Assembly: GCA_029204225.1 (NCBI GenBank)
Contig: CM055099.1
Location: forward strand, 54,404,983-54,468,982
Direction: 5' to 3'
DNA from: Diphasiastrum complanatum
Lineage: Eukaryota > Streptophyta > Lycopodiopsida > Lycopodiales > Lycopodiaceae
Length of the DNA: 64,000 nucleotides
The notes under the pieces are model-generated. The model had not been told where the DNA came from, made no database searches, and worked only from the letters and a program-made list of their open reading frames with translations. Shown in pieces: positions 24,822-37,211 of the stretch. The translations under genes were made by a program, and so were the position numbers. The stretch's first letter is position 1; every line of letters begins with the position of its first letter.

Positions 24822-27180
24822 TCCTACATTAGCATACTTCTCTTGACAAATGAAGTCCTAATCACCTCTATTCCCAGAATGTAGTGTAAGTGACCAAGAT
24901 CATGCACCTCAAATTCCTTCTTAAGAGCACTCTTGATATCCTTCTTAAGAGCACTCTTGATATCCTCCACATCTTGATTGTCTCCACCACTCAAGATGAT
25001 ATCATCCACATATATTAGCAAGATGGTAACATCATTTTCAGAAACCCTATATAAAGTGAATGATCATACTCACTCATAACAAAGCCTTCAGAGAGTAAAA
25101 AAGTGTCAAGCTTAGCATACCAACTCCTTGGTGTTTGCTTAAGGCCATACAAACTCTTTTGTAGTAGATACACATGATTTGGCTTTGTTGATGAAATGTA
25201 TCTCTCGGGTTGCTCCATGTACACTTCCTCCTCAAGATCACCATTCAAGAATGCATTTGTAATGTCTATTTGCCATAGATCCCATCCATAAAGTGTAGCA
25301 AGTGAGATGATATGCTTACCAACTATGCCACGGGTGCAAAGGTCTCATCATAGTCAATCCCTTGTTGTTGAGCATATCCTTTTGCCACTAACCTTGCCTT
25401 GTACTTGTTAATAGATCCATCTTGGTTTTTCTTCACCTTGAAGATCCATTTGCATCCAATAGCCTTATTGTCCTTAGGTAACTCCACCTCAAGATCTATT
25501 GCTTGGATCCACTCCTCTTCTATTCTTGATTCATCTACACTTGTAGGTTCATCAAAAGAGGTTAGGAAAGTAACATAATTCTCAGAAACTACTTGCTTAC
25601 TCTTTCCATCATATGTGAGCCTTGAAGGTACTTGACTTTCCCTTGATGTTCTCCTTGGCTTTCGACTTGATGAAGGTCCATTATCATCACCATCTAAAGT
25701 AGGATCCTGTACATCAACATCAAGAATGTTGGATCCATCCACACCTTTATCAAGCATGCTTGAAGACACTTTTGGAATGTTTCCCTCATCAAAGATGACA
25801 TCTCTACCAATAATCACTTTGTTATACCTTGTAGGCTTTACTAACCTCACTATATCCAACAAAAATACCTCTTCTTGAAGATGGATTCTCCTTGGTCCTA
25901 TCATCAAGAGTAATGTTGACATAGCATGTGCATCCAAAGGTTCTTAGAAAGTTGACACTCAGCCTCCTCTTGAATAGCATCTCAAAAGGTGTCCTTCCAT
26001 CCAAAATAGCACTCGGCCACCTATTGCACAAGACATTGGCACACAACAAAGCTTGATCCCAAAATGGTTTATCAAGATTAGCACGTAACCTCATGTCTTT
26101 AGCACTTTCACATAAAGTCCTATTCTTCCTTTCAGCCACTCCATTTTACTGTGGGGTCCTTGATGTTGTATACTCCCTCTGATCCCATGCCCATCACAAA
26201 AGTCCTTGAACTTGGTAGATATGTACTCACCACCATTGTCACTCATTAAGCACTTGATCTTTGTGAAAAATTGGTTCTCCCTTGCATTCTTGAACTTGAT
26301 AAAGACACCATACACTTCATCTTTACTCTTTAGTAGATAGATCCAACAAAATCTACTAAAATCATGAATGAATATTACATACATCTTAGCTCCACTATTG
26401 CTAGTTGTCGTAGATCCATGAATATCCGAATGTACAAGTTGAAAAGGCTTTGTAGATCTAGTATAAGATAGTCTATGTGACTTAGACAAAGCACAAGACT
26501 CACAAACATGATTGATGCCACTTAAGGAACTTGGAAGACCTATCACAACCTTCTTTCTAGCCAAATGACTTGAAGTTGAGGTGCCCCATCCTTTTATCCC
26601 AAACCTCTTGAATAGGTATTTGCTCTCTTGCAACACATTCAACTTTGTTAGCAATAACAGAAGTTCTAGTCTGAACAACTTTCCTTGCCTTTTATCTTTT
26701 CCAGTCAAGACATCCTTCCTTTTGATCATACAAGCATCTCCATCAAACTCAACCTTGAAGCCTTTACTTAGCAGTTGACTCACACTAAGCAAATTCTTGG
26801 TAATAGATGGAATAGACAAGACATCCTCCAAATGAACATTCATAGGAATATTGCCAATCCCTTTGATTGCACACTCCCCATCATTGGCCATGTAGATCAC
26901 CCTCTTGTCATCTCCATATGCCAACAAAGAAGTGAAATACACTTTGTGAAAAAATCATGTGTGAACTTGCTCCACTATCAATTTACCAAGGATCTAGATC
27001 TCCATCATTAGCAAGCATACATGAAGACATCACAAAAGCATCATCATTTTCATCTTGAACATCCAAACCATCCTCATCAAGAGTAAGATTACCTTGCTTG
27101 TCTCCTTGATCTCTCTTCTTCTTGTAGCACTCACTTGCAAAGTGTCATTTGATGCCACAATAGAAGCACTTGAGTATCAG
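24822..27180 (-). pseudogene. Copia gag-pol pseudogene, zinc knuckle to RT
   Basis: Domains run along the minus strand. Zinc knuckle near 27160-27115 (CFYCGIK, stop, HFASEC). Protease near 26975 (stop, then IDSGASSHM). GAG-pre-integrase and integrase at 26940-26090 (HSDIH, MSDNGGEY). The integrase end and linker fall at 26139-25700. RT runs from 25500 (AIGCKWIFKVK) through YGLKQTPRSW to LIYVDDIILSGG. It stops near 24822, before the thumb and RNase H. At least four frameshifts and several stops are present, and a 36-bp duplication of SALKKDIK lies at 24917-24970. It is related to the piece at 4213-4797. Confidence 0.9.
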
Positions 27181-27239
27181 TTTGCAGTCCTCCATGCCAT
27201 ATCTGCGAAGTACATTGGTTAGATAGGACTATTGGCTTT

Positions 27240-27745
27240 TAGTGATCCTTCTGCTTGCGCGATCTCTACTTTTCTCCATACCGATGAACTGAGCCTAAAT
27301 CAATCATCTCAAAGTTTGATAAAAACAAAGATTTGGTTTCTTGTAATAACTGATTTGAATTGCTGATAATTAAGGAATCATCAACGTATAATTCTATTAT
27401 AACATAGCTTGACCCCTTTCGTTTGAGATACACATTAGAGTCTGCGGAGCAAGAGGTGAAATTATGCTACAACAAGAAGTGGTTGATTCTTTCATACCAG
27501 GCCCGGGGAGCTTGCTTGAGGCCATATAGCGCCTTGTGCAATTTACATACCAAATGCTCTTGGCCTTGAAAGACATAACATTCTGGTTGATAAATGAAGA
27601 TGTCTTCTTGTATATATCCGTGAAGGGACACTGTTTGGACGTCCATCTGGTGAATGTCCAGATCCTCTACAGTAGCTATAGCCAACAAGGTGCGAATAGA
27701 TTGATGCTTTACCAGTGGACTGAAGGTGTCAGTGAACAAGTGTTA
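27240..27745 (-). pseudogene. Copia reverse transcriptase fragment of another lineage
   Basis: TFSPLVKHQSIRTLLAIA, MDVQTVSLHGYIQEDIFI and KALYGLKQAPRAWYERI mark the RT fingers and palm. After a stop the frame continues through NVYLKRKG and LYVDDSLII, then ends near 27240. It differs from its neighbours on both sides, so it is a separate insertion relic. Confidence 0.85.
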
Positions 27746-27904
27746 ATTTTGAAAGACCGGGACCTAGAATCTTACATTCCACATTCAGAATAGAAGTATA
27801 CCGTGATTTCAAGCCATCACCAGATTGTATATGACCCAATGCCATAGAAACCATCCTTTCATTCACCCAACACGGATTCAGCCAACCATCAACCCATAGG
27901 GACT

Positions 27905-28490
27905 CAAGTGTACTCTTATGTTTAAAGTCCGGGTATTTTGAACTTTTCTGCATAACAGTTTTTGACTTCTAGAAGATTTCTTAGTAGTTCTCCATATAGT
28001 AGGAAAATGGTCCAAAAGTGCTCTAAGTAGAAAGTTCAATCCAAGTGTCAATTTTGCATGATGATTCATCACATGAACAAGCATCCTCACATGTGTGAGA
28101 TCTGATGCATGATCAGTACCACGAGCTCCAAGAAATGTATATATAGAGGCATATTTGGCCATAATAAACCGAAACACCAATCTTGATTTTGGAAGCAATT
28201 TTGTGTCAATCTCTCCATTTGTCTTCAATTGTTTTGATTGATTTGAGTTTCTATCGTAGTGTAATTTGTTTTTGGGCAAGAGTCCGTACTCTGACAGGTT
28301 TTCACACGTGTGAAACCAGCAAGTACATTTACCTTCATTAATAATTGTTCTTGTTAGATTTTCATGCCTAGAATTGATCTAGATTGATCTAAATCTTGTG
28401 TAGATTGATAGATCAATTGTATCTAACATCCAATCCCTCTTGTGGATCATTTTAGGATCCATTCTTGGTCCTATTTTGCATATTTCCACA
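27905..28490 (+). repeat. LTR type D, 5' end truncated
   Basis: It matches the complement of 32739-33250. It contains TATATATAG (about 28138), the CACACGTGTG palindrome (28304) and ends TTTCCACA at 28490, where it breaks the RNase H coding sequence after AIYL. Its left part is missing: similarity stops near 27960. Confidence 0.65.
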
Positions 28491-30150
28491 AGATAGATTG
28501 CTGAAGTGTTATCCATTAACAAGACATAAGGTTCAGAACTAGATTCATCAAATCCTTCCAATATCTGTTTAATCCAGATAAGCTCGTTTGCCATCTTGGC
28601 TGCTGCCTACTGCTGTTTGCTTCTTGCTAATCTAGAGTATCGCTGCGTTAGATGCTAGAGTACAACCTCCTGAAATACTTTTGCTATCATCCTTCATAAA
28701 TGCCCAGCTTGCGTCACGATAAGATTCGATGTGAAATCCAACTTCCTTCGAATAACACAGTCCATAGTCTTTCGTTTCCTGGAGATATTGTAGTACTCTC
28801 TTTCCCAACTTCCAATGTAACATTCCTGGGTTTTGATTATATTGGCTTAGCCTATATACTGCAAACACTATATTAGGTCTGGTGTTGTCTACAAGATATA
28901 ACAATGATTCAATCAGCCTATGATAGGGTGTTTTGGCCATTCGTTCCTCTTCCTCGAGAGTCTGCGGACAATCTGCGTTGCTCGGTATTGTTCCAGGTAT
29001 CATGGGAGTATGCACACCTTTGCATTCGAGCATGTTGAAGTCTTCAATGATCTTTTGAGTGTACTTTTGTTGGTGAAGATACAACTTACCACCTTCAAAA
29101 TCTCTCACGATCTACAAGCCTAGATAGATTTTAGCTTCTCTTAGGTCAGCGATCTCAAATATTTCAAAAATGTCTCTTTTGACATCTAAAATTAACTTAT
29201 CTCTTCTTGAGAAGATAAGCGTGCCATCAACATAAACAGCTAGAATGATTATTTCATTTTGGACATGCTTGATATTGACATTTGATTCAACAAATAGTGG
29301 TTTGAAGCCTATGGAACGTAGTGCTTCATCCTTCTTTATATACCATTGTCTCGCTGCTTGTTTCAGACCATAAATGCTTTTATTCATGTGACATCCGTAT
29401 TCTGGATTTTCTTGGCTTACAAAACCAATTGGCTGGTCCGTGAATAAGTCTTCTTCCAATTGTGTGTGTAGGAAAGCAGTTTTCTCATCCACAATATGGA
29501 TTTTCAGATCATGAGCCACTGCATACGGGAATAACAAGCGAATTGATGTATGTTTGACTACCGGTGAGAAAGTATCAGTGTAGTCGATCCCATACTTCTG
29601 TGAAAAATCTTTAGCAACTAACCTTGCCTTGTATCTAATGTTTTTTCCATCAAGACCTGTCTTGATCTTATAGATCCACTTGCACTTGACTGGTTTTCTA
29701 CCATCAGGTATAGGTGCAAGTGTCCATACATTGTTCTTGTACATGGATAACATTTCGTCCTCCATTGCCTGAATCCAGCGATCTTTATCTGGTCCATCTA
29801 CAACTTCCTCAAATTTTTGAGGTTCGTCAGAGAATCCATAAAATTTGATGGCTGTATTAAAAACATCTTGACCATACCTTTCTGGTGGTTTTCGTTGTCT
29901 GTATGATCTTCTCACTAGTGGTTTCGAGTTCGATTCTGCAGGTTTTGAGTTCGATTATGATTCGAGCTTTTCTGTTGGAATTCAAGCTGGCAATTCGAGT
30001 CTGTTAGACACTCGATCTTGACCTCCCTCTGAATTCGGTAACTCTCTTTCAACTTCTGCTTGTTTTTCTTCTGTTGTCGTTGGTAGCTCATAATAATTTT
30101 TGTTTAGTAGTCTAATGGCTGCCTTGCTGAAAATCTAGCTTAATGAATGG
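28491..30150 (-). pseudogene. Copia integrase tail/RT/RNase H pseudogene
   Basis: The minus strand reads a linker region (AAIRLLNKNYYELP), the RT start (KWIYKIKTGLDGKN), GFVSQENPEYGCHMN, YGLKQAARQW, then AVYVDGTLIF at about 29225, where the second Asp of YVDD has become Gly. A stop near 29113 separates this from the thumb and RNase H (LYLHQQKYTQKIIEDF, NTRPNIVF, SYRDASWAF). The end is cut at AIYL (28491) by an LTR. RNase H also has a D-to-R change in the YSDAS motif. Confidence 0.9.
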
Positions 30151-30504
30151 TCCAAAACTCCCCCCAACCTGTAAAGACTACTTCAATCCCAATGTTGGTG
30201 GGTCTATATTGAAGCAAACATCTCCACAACAAAAAGAAAAGCAGGCCATTTCTCAACACTGAAAGAACTCACATGAGCTTAGATGACAAACGAGAAGATG
30301 GTGCAGTCCAAAGTTTTAATATGCATGCACGCACCAGTTTACATTGCAGTAATGATCAAGTGGAAATGGATTACCATCATTTGTATGATGGCGGTTGTCT
30401 AAATCCACTAGCTGTATAAATCTATGAGACTTCTGTATAAGTTTAAGCTCATCTAGACAAAATTTTACTCAATTGTTATCAACTCATAAAAGACATTAAC
30501 ATTT

Positions 30505-30506
<2 letters not shown>

Positions 30507-30593
<87 letters not shown>

Positions 30594-30610
30594 CACACAC
30601 ACACACACAC
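30507..30610. repeat. Compound (TC)n(AC)n microsatellite
   Basis: TC repeats at 30507-30546 pass directly into AC repeats to 30610, with one GC interruption near 30586. Confidence 0.97.
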
Positions 30611-31430
30611 CATACATTTTATAAATATTCAAAATCTTGAATATAATACTTGAATGGCGATATTATATCCTAATATGGAGGCATGCTATGGGCAATGTAA
30701 TTTATGAAGAGGCCTAATAGATTTTTCGGATATGTTATCATCAAAAGACTCTTGTATTTAAAGGACAAGCCTTTAAAGGAAGCGATGCCTTACGTAACCT
30801 TATCCGAGTTGCCTACTCGAATCGACTCATTCTGAATCGATACATTTAACTAGAGTAATGTGAACTTATAGTTAACTATACCCTTAAGGTAGGTTATATG
30901 TATGTGTTAACTAATTATTGGTTTATGCTATTCGATGAAGCGACACATTTGTAAATCTATTGGCGGTCATATTAGAGGATACTTTTTAACATTTATTTGT
31001 TTTACAGATTAATTGTTTATTAATTATTAATTATTAATTATTTGGTTGTACAAATGAATTTATTTTTTATTCCTAAGATCTAGTAATATGGAATCTATAG
31101 ATTTGAAGTCTACCTACGTTATACGCATTTGATTCTAGTGTGTGTTAGGCCTAGCCCATTTTTATACGGTCTATAGTCTAGACTATCTTTTCATTCATTA
31201 AATGACCATGTGTCCATGTGCCGCTCCTGTTTAATCATTTCCAGTTGTCCCATCACTTTTACCCAATTCTGATTCTCGCGTTGTTTCATTGTTATAACAT
31301 TGTCATTTTTCTTTTTCCACTTAAACTTTTCTTTTGTTTTCTTGCGTTCATGCTCCGTGCTCTCATCGCTCTCATAATCATCAGCGCTCTCGCATTCGAC
31401 CTAGCTACTCGAGCGTCGAACACTTCACTA
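30611..31430. other. AT-rich non-coding stretch
   Basis: No gene recognised. A small tandem of ATTAATT lies at about 31013-31040. The hydrophobic frame leading into 31438 is probably 5' untranslated sequence. Confidence 0.4.
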
Positions 31431-31437
31431 TTCATCA

Positions 31438-32733
31438 TGGATGCTGGAACAAGCTCATCTATCAATTGGAAAGTGCATGCTTCTATCAAAGTTTTAGCAA
31501 TTCAAGCCCTGTTGGATCAATGCCGCCTCAATCATCTCAACATCGATCCATCAGTGGTGCTTGCTGAAGTTAGTAACGAGTTTGTGAATTTCATCAACTT
31601 GGTTACTAAAACAGATATCATAGTGCAGATGTGGGGTGTGTCTTATCTTTTCAATAAGACCACTTTTTCTATCGCTCTTGGATTGTCCCAAGATGGGGTT
31701 TCACATAACAAACCTAAGAAAGAGATCGACGAGAAGTACTTCCTGGCCAATTGTTTTGTGCCCAACAAGGGGTACAAAATCACCATGATCAAGGACCAGC
31801 AATTCAAACTCTTTTTGCAAATATGCTAATCAAGTTTTGTTTATTACGGATGCGGATGCCACCATTTCTGTCTAGAATTTTGGATGCATTAGTTGGATAG
31901 ATGGTGTGCTTTGGAAGTATTACACATAAAGCATTTTTGAGATGGATAAAAAATAAGAAGTTTTCTACTATTGGTGCACATATCTCATGCCTGTGCAAGC
32001 ACATTGGTGTGCTAACAATGCAAAGAAGATGTTGCTTGAGGCGAGGCCGACACTTCCCATGACAATAGATCTTTCGAGCCTCCTGCAACCCACTTTCTCA
32101 ACACCACCAAGTCTCCAAGCAGATACAACTACTGCCATGGATGTTGATGGTGTACCACTCAAGCAGTTACTACAAATGCCACAACATAGGACACAACATA
32201 GGAAGAGGTAGCAAAAGACACAGCACAGGAAGAGGTAGTAGCAAAAGTCACACAGTTGTTAGCTGCTACTGTTACAGCACAACAAGATTCGACCTCGAAG
32301 AGCATCAGTCCCCGCCATTCGGAAGATGATGATGCAACAAGGATGACCTACTTGACGCTATCAAAGATGTACAAGACAAAGAAAAGGAGATCAAGTCCGA
32401 GGCAGAAGAAGAGGAGCCCCAGCCTCAATGGTTTTTTGACTTATTTGAGGGCGCGTGAAAGACAATGTTGCACAAGTACACGAATATGATCAGAAAATGA
32501 GGGCTAAAGTCTTGAGACTCCTCCAAGCCAATGATGAATTGGTTGAAAATTTCAAACTCCAGTGCAGCACCATTAAAAGTCTGGAGGTAGAGAAGAAGCA
32601 GCTTGAAGAGCAAAATTGGACTCTTGGTCAATACATTCAATTGTCGAATCAAGACATTTCATCATTATGTACATCGTCAACACCAGGGAGAAGATCATTA
32701 GCATTAAGATCAATTATATCCAAAAATTCATGA
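31438..32733 (+). pseudogene. Unrecognised large gene, decayed; globular N-part, acidic linker, coiled coil
   Basis: The frame starts MDAGTSSSINWKVHASIK and encodes 130 residues (ALLDQCRLNHLNIDPSVV, NEFVNFINLVTKTDIIVQMW, TTFSIALGLSQDG). A frameshift near 31828 leads to QVLFITDADATISV and on to AHWCANNAKKMLLEARP, with three stops. Then come EEVAKDTAQEEVVAKVTQ (other frame), an acidic stretch (DKEKEIKSEAEEEEPQPQ, about 32365-32430) and finally 32455-32733, whose ANDELVENFKLQCSTIKSLE and EVEKKQLEEQ heptads suit a coiled coil. Together they suggest one protein of about 420 residues. I do not recognise it. The architecture resembles accessory ORFs of plant retroelements, but that is inference. Confidence 0.4.
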
Positions 32734-32738
32734 AGCTC

Positions 32739-33415
32739 TGTGGAAAAAGTACAAAAGAGATCAAGAGTGGATCCTAATCTGATCCTCAAGAGGGATTGGT
32801 TGTCAGATTACTTGATCTATCAATCTACTTCAGATTAAGATCAATCTAGATCAATTCTAGACACAAAATCCTAACAAGAACAATCATTAATTGAAGGTAA
32901 GTGTACTTTATGGTTTCACACGTGTGAAACACTGTCTGAGTACGGACTCCAACCTGAAAATCAAGTACACATTGATAGAACCTCAAAACAATCAAAACAA
33001 ATGTAGACAAATACTCAAAATTGCTTCCAAAACCAAGATTGGTGTCTCACATTGATTATGGCCAAATGTGGTTCTATATATACAATAAGTGGGAGCTCGT
33101 GGTACTGATCATCCCTCTGATCCCACATGTGTGAAGGTGCTTTGTCATATGATGATTCATCATGCAAAACTGACACTTGGACAAAACCTTTTATTTTGAG
33201 CACTTTTGGTCCATTTTCCTTCTATATGGAGATCTACTTGGAAATCTTCTAGAAGTCAAAATTCGCCTACTTCAGCTTATTCCACACATGTGAGCTGTCC
33301 TCTACACATGGGATATGACACCTAACCAAAGGATGTGGCTCATGCAATCAATAGATTGATGCCATGTGTCATATGTCTAGAAAACTAGTTTTTGGCCTTT
33401 TTAGCCACTAGAACA
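32739..33415 (-). repeat. LTR type D, second copy (inverted)
   Basis: Read on the minus strand it starts TGTTCTAGTGGC and ends TTTTTCCACA, giving TG...CA ends and about 677 bp. It has TATATATAG (about 33075) and the CACACGTGTG palindrome (32916). It abuts copia integrase-tail sequence at 33418. No matching 5-bp repeats flank it, so it is not a clean solo LTR. Confidence 0.6.
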
Positions 33416-33417
33416 GA

Positions 33418-35511
33418 ATCTTTGGCTATGCAACTTATGCACATATTCCTAATAAGCTTTGAATAAAGCTTGATGAGAAAGCCGAGCATAGATTTCTAGT
33501 AGGATATGACAACAGTTCGTCATACTACAGAGTTTACATGCCAGACATGAACACTGTGAAAACAGTGAGAGATGTCAGATTCGATGAGAGCAAGACAATG
33601 GCCAATGACAATCCTGTCAACTATGAAGTTCTGGAGAGACAATATTATGACCTGCCACCAATGACAAAAGGAGCAGAGGACGAACACGAAAATGAAGATT
33701 TTTGAGTCATCTCCCATTTGAGCGACGAATCTGACGAAGAAAGATTCGAGAGACAACCTGCCGCCGTAGTTCTTGTAAACCAAGATGGTGCCGAACTGAG
33801 CAGAGCAGACAAAGACAAAGGCATAATTGTCCCAAGAGGATCTCCCAAAAGGTCAACAAGACCACGAAGACCGCCAACAAGATATGTGCTAGGCAGCTCA
33901 GCTTCCACATCAGAAGAGTTTTGCGGATTCATTGGCGAACCACAGACTTTTGAGGAAGTGATTGAAAGTCCAAAAAAAGACAAATGGATCCAAGCCATGA
34001 ACGAAAAGATGGAGTTTATGAGGAAGAACCAGGTATGGACGTTGGAGCCATTACCACATAAGTGCAAGACCGTCAAATGCAAATGGGTTTTCAAGCTGAA
34101 ATACGGACCAAATGGGAACATCACGAAATAAAGGCAAGACAGGTAGCGAAAGGTTTCTCTCAAAGATATGGTATTGACTACTCTGAAACCTTCTCTCCTG
34201 TCGTCAAACATTCATCCCTATATCTGTTATTTGCATATGCAGCAGCTTATGACCTCAAGATCCACATTATGGACGAGAAGACAGCCTTCTTGCATGGCGA
34301 ATTAGACGAAGAGGTCTACATGGATACGTCTCGAATTCACTTCTTGACTATGCATGCAGAATGCATAGAAGCATCTACGGTCTAAAACAATCAGCCCGAC
34401 AATGGTACAAGAAGAAAGGTCAAGCCCTAAAATCATGAGGATTCAAGCCTCTGTTGGCTGATTCTAATGTATATGTCAGAGTTACAGATGGGCAGATCAT
34501 CAAAGTGGCTATATATGTGGATGACACTCTGGCACTTTGCAGGAGTGAGCAACTAATTGCTGAAGTAAAGGCAGACATCTCGAAACATTTTGAGATAGTG
34601 AATCTGGGAGAAGCCAGGTGTCACCTAGGCTTACAAATTGAAAGGGACTACAAGGGAAGTAAGTTATATCTTCACCAGTCTAGATACAACCAAGACATCC
34701 TAGAGGACTTTGGGATGCTGAACTGCAAAGGAGTGAACACTCCAATGCTCATAGGGACGGTGCTGACAAGCGACTGACTGTCCAAGGATTGAGGAAGAGA
34801 GGGAACAAATGCAGCTCACACCTTACAAGAAGCTGATAGGATCACTGTTGTACCTTGCAGACAACACATGTCCTGATATTGCTTACACAGTGTTTAGGAT
34901 GAGCCAATTTTGCACAAATCCAAGCTCGACACATTGGAAGATTACAAAACGTATTTTGCAATATCTTCAATTAACGAGGGATTATGGCTTGTGTTATTGT
35001 CGTGATGCAAGTTTCAAGATATTTTCCTACAGCGATGCTAGTTGGGCATCCCTCAAGGATGATTGTAAAAGCATCTCAGGAGGATGCACCATCGCATCAA
35101 GAGCAACAGTTCTCTGGGTCAGCAAGAAGCAGACCGTTGTAGCCCAGTCATCCTGTGAAGCAGAATATGTTGCAGCAGCAAAGATGGCCAATGAAATAAT
35201 CTGGCTAAGACATTTTTTGGACGAATTGGGTAAAGCAAGAAATGAGCCCCTGGTCTTGCAAATGGACACCACCTCTGCAATACACCTAACAAAAGATCAC
35301 GTGTTCCATTCCAGAATGAAGCACATTGCAATCAAGTACAACTTTGTCAAGGATCTAATTGAGAAGAAGATGTTGTAGACCACCTTCATCAGAACGAAAG
35401 TCATGGTTGCTGACATCTTCACTAAAGCCCTGGACAAAGGACTCTTTGAGAGACAGAGGAGCACCCTCGGGATCATAAAGCTATCATGCTTTCAGAGGGA
35501 GCTGAAGAAAT
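33418..35511 (+). pseudogene. Copia integrase tail/RT/RNase H pseudogene
   Basis: It begins in the integrase C-terminal region (KAEHRFLVGYDNSSSYYR), followed by an acidic linker and [63 protein letters not shown] with an intact YVDD, SLLYLADNTCPDIAY, and RNase H (YSDASWASLKDD, SSCEAEYVAAAK, MDTTSAIHLTKD). It ends normally near 35511. Breaks: stop at 33703, frameshifts near 34128 and 34340, stops at 34437, 34776 and 35377. Gag, protease and most of integrase are absent. Confidence 0.9.
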
Positions 35512-36217
35512 GAAATGTTTCTAACTACAAAGCCTTGCTAGCTTTCAGCCCTCAGCCTGACGAAGATATTTGCGAACACAAAAGTCACGAGACACGAAGC
35601 ACAAAAAGTTTCGTGAACTCAAAAGTCGAAGGGACAAAGATGAACGGTTCGCGAACACGAAAGATTCACAAACAAGAATCTTTTGTGGTCCAGTACGAGA
35701 GAAGGCAAATGACTAAAACAAGACTTTCTCCTGACCTCCATGCACTAGAGAGTACCAGTGAGATCATGCAAGTACCCAGAAGTATAGATATCTGATATGA
35801 TGGCATGACGGCAGCAGATACATTTTAGGTCATGGCTAATCTGTCACTCTTGTATTTCCCTGATTAGTTGTAGATGCTTAATCACTCTAATCTTAGATTT
35901 ACATAGAGCAACTATACTTACTGGATGCTACTTGACATATAGATCAACAGAGCACACATACAGTGTAATGTAGTAGTCTGATGCTAGTAAGCAATCAAGA
36001 CAAAATATAGAATACATGTCTGCCTGCGTGCAAACACAATGCTATCTAGTATCTGTAGATCCAACTGTCCGCTAGTAAAGCAAGACGATTGCTCTTGAGA
36101 GAACTATGTTTCTCTCACGCCAGCGCACTGTGTGGATAGGCATGCAGTGCTTGAAGAAATCAGAGAAAGATCAATATAGATGATTTTTTTGTTGTGTCTA
36201 ATCTCAAATGCTAATGC
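35512..36217 (+). other. Post-pol region of the copia pseudogene
   Basis: Positions 35560-35700 carry repeated CGAA words (GCGAACAC, TTCGTGAA, TTCGCGAAC), as after the related pol at 23997. The rest to 36217 probably includes LTR sequence, but no border is visible. Confidence 0.4.
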
Positions 36218-36955
36218 TGTGAAGAATTGAAAAAGATTATCTATGTTAGATATAGGGGTCTTATGTTTTTTACATCAAGCATCTAGGTGTAGGATGTTGA
36301 TAGGAACAAATTTGGCATAGATGGCAAATTATGCATTTCCACTTGTAATGCCACTATTGAGCCAAAATAGAGTAAGAGGCTAAACTCGTGCCAATTAGAG
36401 TGTAGACAAGTGTAATGATTTTGTTTGATGAATTCTAAGAGGTCCAATAGGATTTAGAGGTGGAACCATGTGAGGTTCAATAGGAATTTGAGGTGTGCTT
36501 GAATATAGTCCAATAGAACTAAGAGGTGCATGGATCAATGGTACAATAGGATTAAGAGGTGACAAAGTGTGGTCCAATCATAGTTAATCATAGTGGTAGC
36601 TTGTGGATCTACTAGTATCATTGTACTCCTCATTTTGAAGCTAATTGATTTGGTGATTGTGTGGATTTTGAGTGTTATTGGATTTCTAGCTTTCTCTCTC
36701 TACCCGAGAGCTCATGATGGTTTTTCTCTCTCTACCCGAGGAGAGCAGCTTGTTTTTACTTAGAATAATTTCTTGAATACTTCCCACACGTGTGAGTGAG
36801 AGTTGGAAGTGATTGAATGCATGTAGTAGTGTGTTTTTGCCATAGGATCTAAGATTGATCTTGAATCTCAATCTAGTCTTGATCTTGGTGCATCTACACA
36901 CCTTAGGAGATCACAAGTACATGTTGTGGACAATCCACACGTGTGAAATTCAACA
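36218..36955 (+). repeat. Solo LTR type B (738 bp) with 5-bp target-site duplication
   Basis: Starts TGTGAAGAATTG and ends TTCAACA, flanked on both sides by AATGC (36213-36217 and 36956-36960). This is the hallmark of a complete insertion followed by LTR-LTR recombination. Inside are five CCAAT-type repeats at 33-bp spacing (36441, 36474, 36507, 36540, 36571), each close to GGTCCAATAGGATTTAGAGG, and the CACACGTGTG palindrome near the 3' end. Confidence 0.92.
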
Positions 36956-37211
36956 AATGCATCTGCTGTTTATTCGTGTGTGTAACTAAGTTTCCTTGTT
37001 CATTTGAATTCTGCACCTTGGTTGAAACTATGTTGAATGCTGTATTAATTTTATAGACGTAGATCAGCAGTTCCTGACTACAATCTAGAGGACTGTAGTA
37101 GTGATTCAGCTGGCAATGTCCAGCGATTGCATGGAACTCCATTTGAGGGCAAAGAGAGAGTCGTGGTTCCTTCGCAAAAGCTTCGTGACTGCAATCCTCT
37201 CATACTCTCAT

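Noticed and set aside
32739-33415. Clean solo LTR of type D
   Set aside because: Flanking five bases differ on the two sides and one side continues into copia pol.
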